DNA from: Nectonema munidae
Lineage: Eukaryota > Nematomorpha > Nectonematoida > Nectonematidae
Length of the DNA stretch: 64,000 bases
Reading direction: 5' to 3'
Assembly: GCA_030549495.1 (NCBI GenBank)
Contig: JAUIRK010000005.1
Coordinates: forward strand, 124,001-188,000
Each line of letters starts with the position of its first letter. Position 1 is the stretch's first letter. Made by a program: the position numbers and the translations under genes. Positions 46,971-58,466 of this stretch are shown one piece after another. Below the pieces are notes generated by a model. That model saw only the letters and a list, made by a program, of their open reading frames with translations. It was not told where the DNA came from and did no database searches.

Positions 46971-49117
46971 CAGGGGCGCACATCCTTGAAATTATTGGAC
47001 GGGGGCGGACTTTAAATCGTCTTCCAAAAAAGGCAACAAATTTTTCTGAATTCCTACTCTTCTCGTCTATTCTATTCATTCTTAATTAAGCTTAATGTAA
47101 ACTTTAACCCCTCCCTATTAAGCTTAACGTCAACAATGAATGAGGACTTATAAATAGCAACATGCATAACAAAACTTTCTTCCCTCAAATAGATGCGCAC
47201 CATCTCTAAATTATGTGTAGAAAAGGGGTAAAGATATCAATTAACAATAAAAAAGTTGGGAATTACAATAAATTAGGATAGCATTACTTAATTTTTCTTA
47301 GCATCATTCAAAAAATAGTTTAAAAGCTAAATTGGTGCAAGCAAACACAAAGTAGTCAAACTATAATTTTTTCCGAGTCAGCTTCCAAAAACAAAGAATT
47401 TTAAAATACAAAGTTAAAAAATGTAATAATAAATTTTTTACGAAGCAAAATAAAATAGTTAAATGATACAAGCAGAAAATAGTCAAATGATAAATTCAGA
47501 TACTCTTACATGGATGTTCTGATTCAAGATCTACAAAAAGTAAAATAACAACTTTAAACCTTTTTGATTGAGTTGCCTTTTATAATAACTTTTAAGGAAA
47601 AAAAAGCCTATCAGAAAAAGTTATAGAGCCTCAACAAAAACTAAAAAATTTTTACGGCATAAGTTTTTTGAAAACTACTTTAACTCAAACGGCTTTATTC
47701 AAGAACTAATAAACAATTATAACTTGAAAACACAAAGGAAAAATAGTATTTTTTGATTTTTCAACATTAACATCAATCAGTGTGAAGGATGTGCCTGCTT
47801 TTCGGAAATAAAATTTTCTATCCTTGGTACATTTTTGGATAAACAAAGTCGTAAATCATGCTCCACGTTTAATCTTGATCTATGTTTGTTCTTGATATTT
47901 AAAAGCTCAGAAAAACCTTGCTCACACAAGTAAGTACTTTGAAACTAGTCAAGTAGTATTTCAAAACTACTTTAGATATAAAGGGGTAGATATCACACAT
48001 CTTAGACCAGAATGTTTTGAGAGAATGTGTTCTAAATGCATCTTTTGCAGTAGAGTCGTTTACCAACTCTAAAAATTCGTCTTGCATATCTTCTGAAAGA
48101 AGATTAACATCCATGCTAAAAGGATTTCTAATCAATTTCGATTGAATTTCATTTAGTTCTGGAAAATAAGCATGAAGTTCAATTTGTAAAGCTGCTAAAT
48201 GGGATTTAATAAGCTTCAGAATTTCTAGTTTTTTTTATATTAAAAACAATAAAACTTGGTTGAAAATATCTTCCCTTTTTGTTGTTGACTTCAATGTTTG
48301 ACAAAACAAAAAAATTTCCTTAAAATCTTGATCTTTGATATATCTTACAAATACAAGAAGTTGAGCAGTTGAAGCAGTATCAGTCGACTCATCAAGTTGA
48401 ATTGCAAAATTTCCGAAAGCAGAATCTTTTATTTCTGTAATTACCTGTTGCTTGACATCATCAGACATATCTGCTATTCGTCGATGAAAGAGGTATTGAT
48501 GAAACCTTCTGAGCAGAGTCACTTCCAATGAGACAACTTATTATGTCTTTACATCAAGGATCTATCAATTTCTCTGCAATTTTATGGGGCTTTCCTTCTT
48601 GTACTGTTCTTAATGATACCATGTAAGATGCACGTAAGCCGGCTTCATTTAACTGAATAAGAGGTCGTGAAGAATGAAAGCGTGTTTTTTTAAAACCTCT
48701 TCTCTTTGCTTGAAAAATGCAATCATTTTGCTCTTTAAATTAGGATGCCAACTTATTTAAATGGCGTTTCAAAAAAGCAGTCTTCATGCACTCCACTGAT
48801 AAAACTTTTTGACATATTACACACTAAGGGAAATCTATGCTATTTTTAGCGAGAAGTGTATTGACAAATTGAATGTAGCTATTGTCTTTTTTCGATATAA
48901 CAAATTCATCTTTAAAATCTTGAAAAATATTTTTACCAATTAAATCAATTTTTGATAATAAAAAAATAAATGCGTGCAACCATTTAAAAATTTAGTTAGA
49001 TGAAAAAATCTGAAGTAATTTTTTGAACTAACTTTTTTAATCAATTTTTTAATTTAATTTTTTTGTAAGTTTTAAAAGCTCGCGCTCAAAAATACTACAA
49101 GACCGGATGTGCGCCTG
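46971..49117 (-). mobile_element. ZBED5-type hAT transposon, decayed
   Basis: The termini CAGGGGCGCACATCC (46971) and GGATGTGCGCCTG (ending 49117) are inverted repeats, enclosing a ZBED5-like transposase on the - strand. The next 8 bases on each side (ccagtctt and gctaaaag) do not match, so the target duplication is lost or one end is misplaced. The left subterminal sequence CCTTGAAATTATTGG recurs inverted at about 56829-56843, marking another terminus of the same family. Confidence 0.7.
47899..48960 (-). pseudogene. ZBED5-type hAT transposase, broken
   Basis: From the N-terminal side: a BED-finger remnant CVICQKVLSVECMKTAFLKR near 48770-48840, then LNEAGLRASYMVSLRTVQEG near 48600. RRIADMSDDVKQQVITEIKD with FAIQLDESTDTASTAQLLVF carries the first catalytic aspartate (48235-48528). 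The C-terminal IRNPFSMDVNLLSEDMQDEF with ELVNDSTAKDAF and FWSKMCDIYPFISK lies at 47899-48135. The middle part with the RW motif and the final dimerisation block are missing or unreadable. Several frameshifts and a central deletion are evident. Confidence 0.85.
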
Positions 49118-49379
49118 GCTAAAAGCCTGGCTTTTTTTTTATTATCATTTTTAAATTTTATTTTAAAAGAATTTGTCTGAAATTCATCCATACGCCTACT
49201 CACAATGTAAAGGGGTCTTTTAGATATAAATAGAAAAAATCTTTCTATAAAACTTTTCAGCTTTTATTGACGTCATAAATGCAAGATATTAAATACAACA
49301 ATAATAATATATATTAATCAGCGATCATTTTATGATTCATGTGGTTCTTCTCTGTGAAGGGTGAGCTTACATTGCATGT

Positions 49380-50560
49380 GAAATTTTTTCTTTTCTTGGC
49401 TAGCGTAAAATGACAGATTGGGTCTGTTTCGTCTCTTTGTCTTCATTCCAATGACAATAAATAGCTTGCTTTCAGAGTTAATTGGTAGAAAATCTTAGGA
49501 GAATTTGTATTGCTCGAGAGGTTAGTGTTGGTATATCTTGCAAATGAGAGATCCAGAAGATGCAGACCAGCTTTGGCCTCAAAAGATTTTTCCATACTTT
49601 TTGCCCTGAATGTGATAGATTCTTTTCTTTATGGGCAGTCCTAATTATGAATAATATCTTCAATCACATCAAAAAATTTTTTACCAATTCACTGTTAACA
49701 CAACTGATGCATAATTGCAGTTTTCCAAAAAAGGCAGCTGTGCTTTCTCGAAGTTCCAGAGACGTGACCTGTTTTCTTTGAAGTTTTAAGTTTCCTGTAT
49801 TCATCTCTCCAAACATATCAATTCATAGATATTTTATCTTGCAGAAATATATTTAGTAATTCACAGAGTTAAGTAACTCAAGAAAGGATTTTTTCACGTG
49901 ACAGCCGGTGAACTTCAGTATTTATTGTACAGTAGATTTTCAGACTCCAATCTAGATCTGCCTTTCTCAGAAACCTATTCATTGTGTTGAGAAATCTACA
50001 ACTTTTTATAGTTGAAGGCAATTCATCAGAAAGTGACATTTCTTCCTTGATACTACCCGTATGAACTTATCCAGTAAGCCTATCTGATGTGGCACACGAT
50101 GCGATAACAGTGCTTTCATCAACCTACAATGAAAATTTAGGATAGAAGCTTTATAATACATCTGAAATAAGTTGTTCAAGAATGCCTACAGCGAGTTCCT
50201 CTATCCTTCTACCAATTGTGATGTTGGAGAGTGAAATACTGTTGAGCTGTTCGTCTTGGTTCAAACTCTTCAGCAATGATAAGTTGCTGAGATAAGCAAT
50301 GAGAGTTGCAAAGGCTAAATCAACTCTTCAGCAAATGTATATGGCGTTTCTATCCTTGCTATTCGATACACCACTTATTTTGCCAAAATTCATAGGCTTC
50401 AGATTCTTTGCTTTTTGTTGAAAAAAGTTTTGGGATGCCACTATCATATTTTCGTTTAGCTTTCCTGGTTTCAGACTCATTAATGTGAGCTTTACAGCTC
50501 AAAATATATTAAAGCTGAACTCTAAAAGAATCAGACGTATTCACGGAGACATACTGTAAA
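49380..50560 (-). pseudogene. SCAND3/ZBED5-type hAT relic, heavily decayed
   Basis: Weak but ordered matches occur on the - strand. KRKYDSGI near 50440 is a typical BED-hAT start. A region reading with errors as EVHRLSREKILS lies near 49880-49910 (family motif EVRWLSRGKVL). FGEMNTGNLKLQRKQVTSLE near 49760-49820 recalls the LNxLNLxLQGK block. More stops and frame changes are present than in the neighbouring hATs, so it is older. No termini were found. Confidence 0.5.
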
Positions 50561-50563
50561 AAT

Positions 50564-51690
50564 GTGTATTCATTTCCTTATGAATTTACTTGCTATTTTG
50601 TGAAAAACACTTGCTCCAAGTACTTAGCAACGCCTTGGCAAAGAACTCTGCAACACGCCATGCAGCTCTCTATATGTCACTATGTATATATCGAAACATA
50701 CCTTTTGCAATGTTCAAGCAGTTTCTTTAGTTTAAATCTACACTAACTACTCTATATGATGAAGTTATCAGTAGAGTCGTTAAGTTCCTACGAAACATTT
50801 GAAACGAAAAGAACAAACAATTCCTTTGAATGGGGACCGGTATATTCATTTCGCAAAATTCATAATTCATTTATGGGCGAATTCATCAACAATTATTCCA
50901 CACAAAAACATAATAGACAGACTCCAAAACTGCCCATGATTCCAGCTGTTGTTTCTACTTGAAACATTATTGAATATTTCTACAATTGTTCTCGCATAAT
51001 AATCCTTTAAAGGATGTTAAGCCCGTTTAGACCATGTAGAAGATAGTTGGATTGCAAAACCAAATCATCGTAATTCTAGACAACTTCTCTTTTCTTATTA
51101 GAAACTTTGTAATTTCTTACAATTTATCAAAAGAAGCTTCTATCAAAACAAATAATGAATGTTAAAGTTGGCACCAGGCATTTAAATCTTTAGTTGGAGC
51201 TTTTCATCCAAATATTTCGAATTTTATAAATATGTTAAAATGAAAAAGCTAGAGTTGAAGTAGGAGTCCAACAAGTTTTGTACTGTGGTTAATATTTAGT
51301 TTGAAAAAGTATAAAATTCAACTTTTAAGTATACATTTTTGTATCTATGTATGTTTGTGTGTGTACGTAAGTTTGTTTGCGTAATAATTGTCAATCAATC
51401 CACCTATTGAAGAATTTATTGATCGATGAATTTAGCCTCAATGAGTTTGCAATTAACCATTACGCCAAAAATATAGATTACCTCATTGGGGTAATTTATT
51501 GTATTTCCTAAATATAATTTGAACAATCAAGTCTTATTACAGAATTCAAGTTTATAGCGTTTTCACTCCTCGATATTCATTTTATTAACCTTAGCTATTT
51601 CAAAAAATTTTAATTTGAAATGCCCTATCGCTGGGATAATGAAACTCCTGATTCATCTAATTACGCTAAATTTGGTGAATTTTCTTACTT
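50564..51690. other. No gene confirmed
   Basis: A 68-codon + strand frame at 50756-50962 (SSYETFETKRTNNSFEWGPV ... LPMIPAVVST) is oddly protein-like. It has a poor acceptor and no recognised motif, and could be part of an older element. The rest is AT-rich with TG-rich short runs near 51340-51380. Confidence 0.3.
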
Positions 51691-51694
51691 TGAG

Positions 51695-52290
51695 GGAAAC
51701 AAATGATGAGTTTATGAAAAGCTATAAATCTTGAAATTATTTGTCTTCGCTGTGAAGAATTTGTTCTAGCCCAAAAAGTGTTATTCAAGTGATTAGAGAC
51801 GAAATAGATGTATCGGGAATGTACTCAATCCTCATAGATGAGCGTAAGCATAATAGCGGACATTGAAGAATTATTAGTTTGTTTTTGCTTCGACTCTATG
51901 ACATATGAATGGTTTTGTTATCACGTTGAGCTAGAAGGTCAACAAGTGATGCGATCACAATTACAAACAAGATAATTCGATTTGATAAAATCGCTTCAGT
52001 TATCCGCGGGTATAGTGCGATTGGGAGCTGAGAGTACACGTTTAATAACATTCACCTCATTCTCCAAAATTTTGAGGGTGTGCCCTGTGCTTTACGTTGC
52101 CTTTGTAGAAGTCGTAGCAGAACGTTGGGTGTAGTTTTTTTCTCTTTGGAGAAAATCAAAACGAAATAAGTGGTGTTTGCTTCATAGCGTCTTTGCTCCT
52201 AATAAACGTGTCGATTGGCAGCAGTTGAGTGAAAAGATGAGGAACAAAATTGAAGGTACCATTCACATTCCAGGGTTGGATCAAATACTT
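51695..52290 (+). pseudogene. ZMYM1-type hAT relic, middle part
   Basis: In mixed + strand frames it resembles the catalytic start of ZMYM1-like hATs. NLEIICLRCEEFVLAQKVLF precedes VSGMYSILIDER (family: FSILADET), then YDSMTYEWFCYHVELEGQQV. A stretch reading FDKIASVIRGYSAIGS precedes LQNFEGVPCALRCLC, matching the CRGQGYDGAS...ALYVHCxAH region. Stops and frameshifts are frequent. Neither terminus was identified. Confidence 0.6.
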
Positions 52291-53082
52291 ATTTTCGAGT
52301 GTCAACTATAAATACAAATACTTTCACTACGAAATTTTTTGAAATACAAATACCAATACTTTTTTCATTTACTAAAGATGCTTTTGAACAAAAGCGATTT
52401 CTTCATGCACACTATGCAATATAATTTTTTTGACCGATTTCAATCAATAATTTTTATGTTTATAATCTGAGAAGGATTTGATTCTGGTTAATTTAAAACT
52501 AAAAAATTAGCTTATGAAAGAATGATGAATCAGTTCTCTTAAAATGTGCATCAAGTTTGCTTGTAAATCATCCTCAACTTGCGTATAAAAATTCATCATT
52601 TCAATCAATTCGATATACACAACAGTAAACGCAAATTAACACAGTAGAGTGAATTTTGAGTTCCTTTTATCGATATCCTGTCATGTATGATATGATACGT
52701 CATATTCTTGCACTCATCCCTACATTTCACACAAGTCAATACAATACAAAAGCAAATGTATTTGATCTAACTCTCATAATAACTTTTTGCTGAACTTAGT
52801 GAGGTTAATTATTTGTTAGTATTTAAAATTATTGTTAAAATAACTAATTATTATGTTTAGTTAATTTTTTATGTTTAGTTTTATTATTTTTTTTATGTTA
52901 GTTAATTATTATTGTTTATTGAACATTAGATGTCGTTTGCTTTGGGCATTCACTCGTGTAAATCAAAGATTTGTAGTGATGCATCTGTATTTGTTTTCTC
53001 ACTGTGAGCCATATGGGCTTAACAAAGTAAGTTGATAAAATGGGTCTAACTGAGAGCCCTGGAGAGGGTGTTTCCACACCTC
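52291..53082. other. No gene recognised
   Basis: Contains repeated AAATACAAATACTTT-like phrases at 52308-52365, possibly a transposon subterminal region. Otherwise AT-rich without signal. Confidence 0.35.
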
Positions 53083-53650
53083 TCTGTAAAGGAACACAGT
53101 TCGGTTTATGAGTAGAAAGTTTTTCGAAAAAAAATATAAACCAAATATTTTTTTTTAATATTTTATAATGAATTTCGTTTTTGAATGCTTATACTTTGGC
53201 TTAGATAAAAATGGTTATGGACAATAATTTGAAAAACTTTTCGAAGACAATTTAAGAACTACGAATAGTAGACAAAAAATCTTATAATATATTATGTTTA
53301 ATAAAATAGGGCAAACATTTTTCGTTGCAACATAAAGCAGAAGCATGTAAGATTCACGACATTTTTCAATGACTATCTAAAATCGACATTCACAAACAAT
53401 ATGTTTCGTGAAAAAAAAATATATCATTTCTTTCCATGATTTCATTACTCCTTATTTCAATATGTTGACATTATATCAACATCTATTACATATTTCAAAA
53501 AAAAAGAATAAAAACTTGAGTTTTATAATATTTGAAACAAAGAAGTTGATATTGCATAATTATAAATAGGTGGAGCCATCGGTGTTAAAAAAATGATACA
53601 TACATGGAGATGCAGCCTCAAAATTACAAATACCTAGAGTCCGCGTCTAA
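53083..53650 (+). repeat. Dispersed repeat, copy 2
   Basis: Parallels 22297-22780 in order: CTGTAAAGGAACACAGTTCG, TTTATGAGTAGAAAGTTTTT, GCAAACATTTTTCGTTGC, AATGACTATCTAAAATCG and GGTGGAGCCATCGGTGTTAA. It has an internal expansion with AT-rich insertions. Non-coding; class unknown. Confidence 0.6.
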
Positions 53651-54928
53651 AAGTGATAAAAATGTCGGCTCAGAGTCAAGAAATTGTTTTTCCGACTCGC
53701 AACCCTCGGTATAGAAAATGTCATTACTTTCAGATAGATTGTAATGATTATATCATGGACGGACAGCTTCGTTTACGTTTTTTGTTGTGTCAACTCTACA
53801 TATGTCAAAAATTAATATCTTCTTACGCTTTTTCTGATTTTGGTTTGACAAGTAGGATGCTGACGATATTCGCATGTCTCTCGTAACATGCTGCTACACC
53901 TTGGTGCTCACCTACTGTTAAATCAGTTGAAATAAAAGAAATGCAATATCGATGCTAATCACTTTTCCAATTCCCCCCGACTTTGTCACCTATACTTTGA
54001 ACCGGGCCAACAACTGAAAGATGGGCCTTTCATTTAAACAATAATTTGGCGACAACAAGATATATTTTTTATATATTATTTATATAAAAAATCGATTATT
54101 GAATGCTTCCTATGAAGATTAAATTTTGACTTCTCTAAATGAGTCCTAATCATGATCCTGTTGCCAAACATGCTTTGCTTACTTTTGAACAAATTTTGAC
54201 AATTATTGCTCTCGACAAAGACTGCTAAAATCTGGCTTGGAATAATTATCACGAGAAAATATGTTGAGGTGTACTTTTTTTAGTGGAATTAAAATAGTGT
54301 TGGATGCCTTTTTACTCTCATTTATGTCAAACAATTTGAAAGAACTGAAAAATGGAATAAATTCTTACACAAAGGCGAACAAATGGCACAAACTAAAGTG
54401 GAAGTAAAGCAAGATTGAAATTCCACACTGTTTATTTGGGATTGATTGATTGATATGGAGAAGACTTATTACTTCATGTAACTCTTTAATTATTCTAGCT
54501 TCCATTACTTTCATCATCTGCATAGGCAATCTAATCGAGGTGTCACGTTACTTCTGGGGAATTCCCTCACCAACTTGAAAAAGCGCAAAGTCGGGAATAT
54601 GAAAAATGGAGGACTTAAAAGCATGGAAAGTCCGAGAATGTAGGGACATGTGATAAAGGAATTGTGTGAAATGGGAATGGAATTTTATAGGTTCTTGTGT
54701 TGGACAGGTATTCACAGGTGGAGATGGTGGCAGCTGCAATTGTGGGTATCCGCGGGTGCCCACATAGAATTTTTGCTGGGCAGTGCCCATAGACGAAGAA
54801 AAGATTGAATGCGAGCATAAAATATCACACGCAGACACTTAAACTCAAGTTGTCATTCAAGCTCTATTCTTTCACTCAAGCCCTCTTCTCTTGTTAAGCT
54901 CTCCTATCTCATTCAGCTCTTTTCTCTC
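53651..54928. other. No gene recognised
   Basis: A less AT-rich part at 54540-54840 has open frames on the - strand rich in Pro, Ser and His. They lack any motif or splice context and include GTGGG/CCCAC palindromes (54744-54765), so a repeat is more likely than a gene. Pyrimidine-rich CTCAAGCTCT-like runs follow to 54928. Confidence 0.35.
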
Positions 54929-55125
54929 CAGTGACGTAGCTAGGCTGGGGCATGAGGGGCCGTGCCCACTCTCTTATGTACCTCATGGTGCCCCCATGCA
55001 TCTTATGCGATATCAGTTTTCGAAAATTTCTCCAATGAAAGGATCAAGAAAGTATAAATAATGTTGCGCAAGTTTTTTGTTTAAATTGTGCCCCTTCTAT
55101 CAACTTTTAATTGGCTACACCACTT
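54929..55125. mobile_element. Small hAT-type MITE
   Basis: The left end CAGTGACGTAGCTAGG and right end AATTGGCTACACCACTT are imperfect inverted repeats. Flanks tttctctc (54921-54928) and cttctgtc (55126-55133) match 6 of 8. At 197 bp and non-coding, it fits a miniature hAT; the terminus resembles the CATTGGCGTAGCCAG end at 679. Confidence 0.6.
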
Positions 55126-56000
55126 CTTCTGTCTACTTTGCATTTAGAGAATTAAAATAGTTTTCGATCGTTACAATTTTATATCAATGAATATTGTTAG
55201 ACTCGCTAAGAATTTTTTTTCAACAAAGGTCACTTAATCTTTATCCCTACGTTTGTTACATTTTGTAACATTTGAAAACTTTAATATTTTCTAGTCAAGA
55301 AATTTTTTTCAATAGATATTTGGAAATGAATATTTTGACTAGCTATTCAGTTTAAAAGCAAGAATACTCTATTTGCTTAATATTTGAGCAGAGATATTTT
55401 TTATAATGTTCGATTGTTAAATTTTATAAGTTACATTGTACATAATTAATTAAATCATTTTTTTAAGAAAATTTGTTGATTATTATAATAAAAATATAAT
55501 ATCGAAACAAAATGTACTTAACATATTTATAACAGCTGTCAGAATTTTATTTGTGGACAAAAATATTCAAAAAAACAATGATTTTCTTTTTTGGTATACT
55601 TTGATTTATGTTAGTTTAAATAATTTTTTAATGATTTTGTTTTTTTAGACTTAAATAATTTTATAAAAAGTGATTAAATTACCATTTTTGTATACAATAT
55701 GTAAAAAACACAAGTGCCACCAAATCACTCTATAAGGGTTAGCTACTTAAACGTTGGCTTTTGCTGCTTATAAAAACTTGAAAATATCAAATAAACTCTA
55801 ATTCTTTATGCCTTCTATTATCTTGAAATTATTCTGAGAACAGACGGTTCCATTTTAAAATAGTGAAAATTGCTTTATTAGTTTATTTTGTCTCCTTTCT
55901 CTCTTATGTTAATTATGTAGCAAATTTTTCAATTTTGAGTAAAAGGTAAGGTGCAGCGGGTGTATTTTCATTGACAAGGCACTGATGTACCGCTTATGTC
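55126..56000. other. No gene recognised
   Basis: AT-rich with no coding, repeat or RNA signal that I could support. Confidence 0.4.
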
Positions 56001-56004
56001 AAAC

Positions 56005-56095
56005 TATGAACAAATTCGTATCGATGAGGAATCGAATCCAGAGGCTTCCGTGCTGAGTCCATCATCTCAACCAACCTGCCATGCCACCCATAGAG
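56005..56095 (-). repeat. tRNA-like SINE (- strand)
   Basis: Reading the - strand, TGGCAGGTTGG (A-box type) is followed about 40 bases on by GGATTCGATTCC (B-box type). The acceptor arms do not pair, so this is a tRNA-derived SINE head and not a tRNA gene. Belongs to a different family from the copy at 10565. Confidence 0.45.
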
Positions 56096-56554
56096 TATGC
56101 TGTAGGGGATATGTCAAATTAGTTTTCAAAAAACTTAAGTTATGCTGTAAAAATTTTTTAGTTTTTGTTGAAGCTCTATAACTTTTTCTGATAGACTTTT
56201 TTTGTTAAAAGTTATTTTACTTTTTGTAGCTTGCATCAATTTAGCTTTTATAAACTATTTTTGAATAATGCTGAGAAAAATGAAAAAATGCGATCTTAAT
56301 TTTTTTTTTATTTTTGTTTGCACAATTATAACTTCATTTTACACCCTTGCCCCTGAATCAATCACATTTTTTCATATAAACATCGCAGTGTGTCTAGTAG
56401 ACTCTTTGCCTTCAGACTACATTCACTCATATAAAACTATCCAACCTTCAGTTATTTGTTTTTAGTTGTTTTCTCTATGAATGAAATATCCTTTCATCAA
56501 TTCCTGTAATGTGCCTGGTAGACTACTTTATTTTCAAATGAAAAGCCTATTTCA

Positions 56555-56856
56555 CCCCCCCCCCCCCCTCTCCAACAATTTTGGATTTTTTTAAACTAGT
56601 GTATATTCTGCAAATTTAATAATTAAAATATTTTCGCTGGAAGTATAGTATGTAAATTCACCAATTTTGTAAAAAAAAAAGTAGTCTTATAAATTTAGGA
56701 CTTTAGGTATGCGCTGAATACACTCTATTTTAAAGGATTGCTTGAATATTTGGTCTCCCGTGGTATTTCCAGACCACTAATTTTGAAAATTGCAACAATA
56801 AAATTTACCCCCCCCCCCCCCCCCCCCCAATAATTTCAAGGATGTGTGGTCCTGCT
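56555..56856. repeat. C-tract-bearing hAT terminal fragment
   Basis: C14 at 56555-56568 and C21 at 56808-56828 flank AT-rich sequence. The right end CCAATAATTTCAAGGATGTG then TGGTCCTG parallels, inverted, the terminus at 46971. The stretch after C14 resembles 26768-26812, next to a G tract in hAT-A. So this is a composite of hAT terminal sequence. Confidence 0.45.
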
Positions 56857-57119
56857 TAAACCATGTTACCCGTGATATACTCCTATGTTTAGTCTTAAAT
56901 GGAAAATAGACACTCTTGAAACCTTCTGTGAACAATAATATGTTTAATGATAAAGAGTGAATTTAGAAGAAATGATTTTGAAAATAAATATTTTGCATGT
57001 TTATACTTTTATTTTGTTAAAAATTTGCAATCTAATTAAATTTCAATCACTGAATACGATAATAATAAATAACCTAACTTATATTTAAACCACAGTGTAA
57101 TTTCATTATTAAAATAACG

Positions 57120-57200
57120 AGGCGTGAGTATGAATGCTTTGAAACTTGGCTTCGATACCACAAGATCTTGGGTTCGATCCCGCAACAAGTCCTATTTGCT
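57120..57200 (+). repeat. tRNA-like SINE fragment
   Basis: TCTTGGGTTCGATCCCGC (about 57166-57183) carries a B box. The preceding GCTTCGATACCACAAGA matches the family seen at 38211. The 148-codon frame passing through it is accidental. Confidence 0.45.
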
Positions 57201-57410
57201 CATGGTTTGACAGAAGCTATGTTATTGTAACTCTCCACAATACCCTTTTTGCCATATCAACAAGAAAAGAAACTAACACTAAATGCAAAGTAATATGTTT
57301 GAGAGTTCTTAATGCTTGGTTCGTTTGTTCAAAATCTTCAATTTTTTGCATTTTTTTTATGTTGATGAGATGGACGTGTTTGTTTGTTGATAATAATCAT
57401 TTGTTTCAGG

Positions 57411-57505
57411 ATAGCAGGTGCACTGCTGTTCCCGTTTCTCTTCTTAGTCTTGTAAATCTGGAAAATGCCACTGCACCTCAATATGTGGTTGTAGAAGGCG
57501 ATATT
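57411..57505 (+). CDS. Possible internal exon, unrecognised
   Basis: A strong acceptor (aataatcatttgtttcag) precedes DSRCTAVPVSLLSLVNLENA then TAPQYVVVEGDINRT, a balanced, GC-richer stretch. At about 57505 it runs into hAT terminal sequence (CCACCGTTTGAAAAACCCTG), so any exon must end earlier. A GTAAAT donor at 57453 is possible. No partner exon was found. It may be a trapped exon fragment or chance. Confidence 0.25.
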
Positions 57506-57614
57506 AATAGAACAGCCGCGACCCACTTCATGGTCTGGACCCACCGTTTGAAAAACCCTGGCTTAGTGGAAGTATATGCTTCGTCAATTTGACTGGAAGC
57601 ATCATAGTCTAGAG

Positions 57615-58458
57615 CAGGGGTTTTCAAACTTTTTGAATAACGGACCCTTTTGTAATTCAGGCCCTTCCACGAAAACCGCTTGTAAACGCTTATAAAATTT
57701 ATACAAAAATATTTGATGATATTACAATCATGCAAAGAAACTTGTTTAAGACTTCTTAGCCTTTGTGCTTAGGGGACAGTTCGGAAATCTATGTTGAAAA
57801 CCGGAAATCCTATATTATATTCGGAATTCGTCGACTAAAGCTGCAAAATGTTACAGTTAATTTTTGTTATATTAAGTTTTTAATCTTACTTTAAAAAAAC
57901 GAGTACAAATAGTTTTTATTGTCAGTTTACACACAAATTGGATGTTCTTAGTGCACACTCAGTGAAAAGGATGTGCTTGCTTGGCTTTCCACAAATTGTC
58001 AATTCACGGCCATATTACTGACAAACATACACGTAAGTCACCGTGCGCAACAAATCTGGATCTGTATTTGTTTTCACATTGAAGGGCTTTCTGATCCAGA
58101 CAAAATTTGCAATATCATCTTTAAAATCCTTCAAAATATATTTATCAAATTGTTCAGGCAGTGTTGTTAAATGTTGCTAGACATCAACAACTATCTAATC
58201 GACATCAACTGAACAATTGTCGAGATATTCGTTCACTGTAGGAGACATATCTAAAGTTTTCTCGCTTACTTTTGTAGCCCATATATTCAGTTTTTTCTTC
58301 AAGGCTTCTATCTTGTCATGACCGAATAAAATATTTGAATTTTTTCCTTGTAGTGATACATTCAGTTCATTATTTCTGTTAAATCATATAGCTAATAGAT
58401 TCACGGACCCCCTTTCTTGATCTTGCAGCCCCCCCCCTCCGTTGTTTGAAAACCCCTG
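57615..58458 (-). mobile_element. Internally deleted SCAND3/FAM200-type hAT, perfect target duplication
   Basis: The termini CAGGGGTTTTCAAAC and GTTTGAAAACCCCTG are perfect inverted repeats. The 8-bp gtctagag flanks both sides exactly (57607-57614 and 58459-58466). On the - strand within 57970-58380 a transposase remnant reads ELNVSLQGKNSNILFGHDKI, then EALKKKLNIWATKVSEKT and, after stops, DKYILKDFKDDIANFVWIRK. These are middle-domain motifs of SCAND3/FAM200 hATs. The rest of the coding region is deleted, leaving 844 bp. It inserted directly before a second hAT-like terminus (CAATGTTTCTCAA at 58467). Confidence 0.92.
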
Positions 58459-58466
58459 GTCTAGAG

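Noticed and set aside
54548-54838. Pro/His-rich - strand open frame
   Set aside because: No motif or splice context, and the sequence carries palindromic repeat-like blocks.
57146-57592. A 148-codon + strand frame as one protein
   Set aside because: It runs through a tRNA-like SINE and a hAT terminus; only the part after the acceptor at 57410 looks protein-like.
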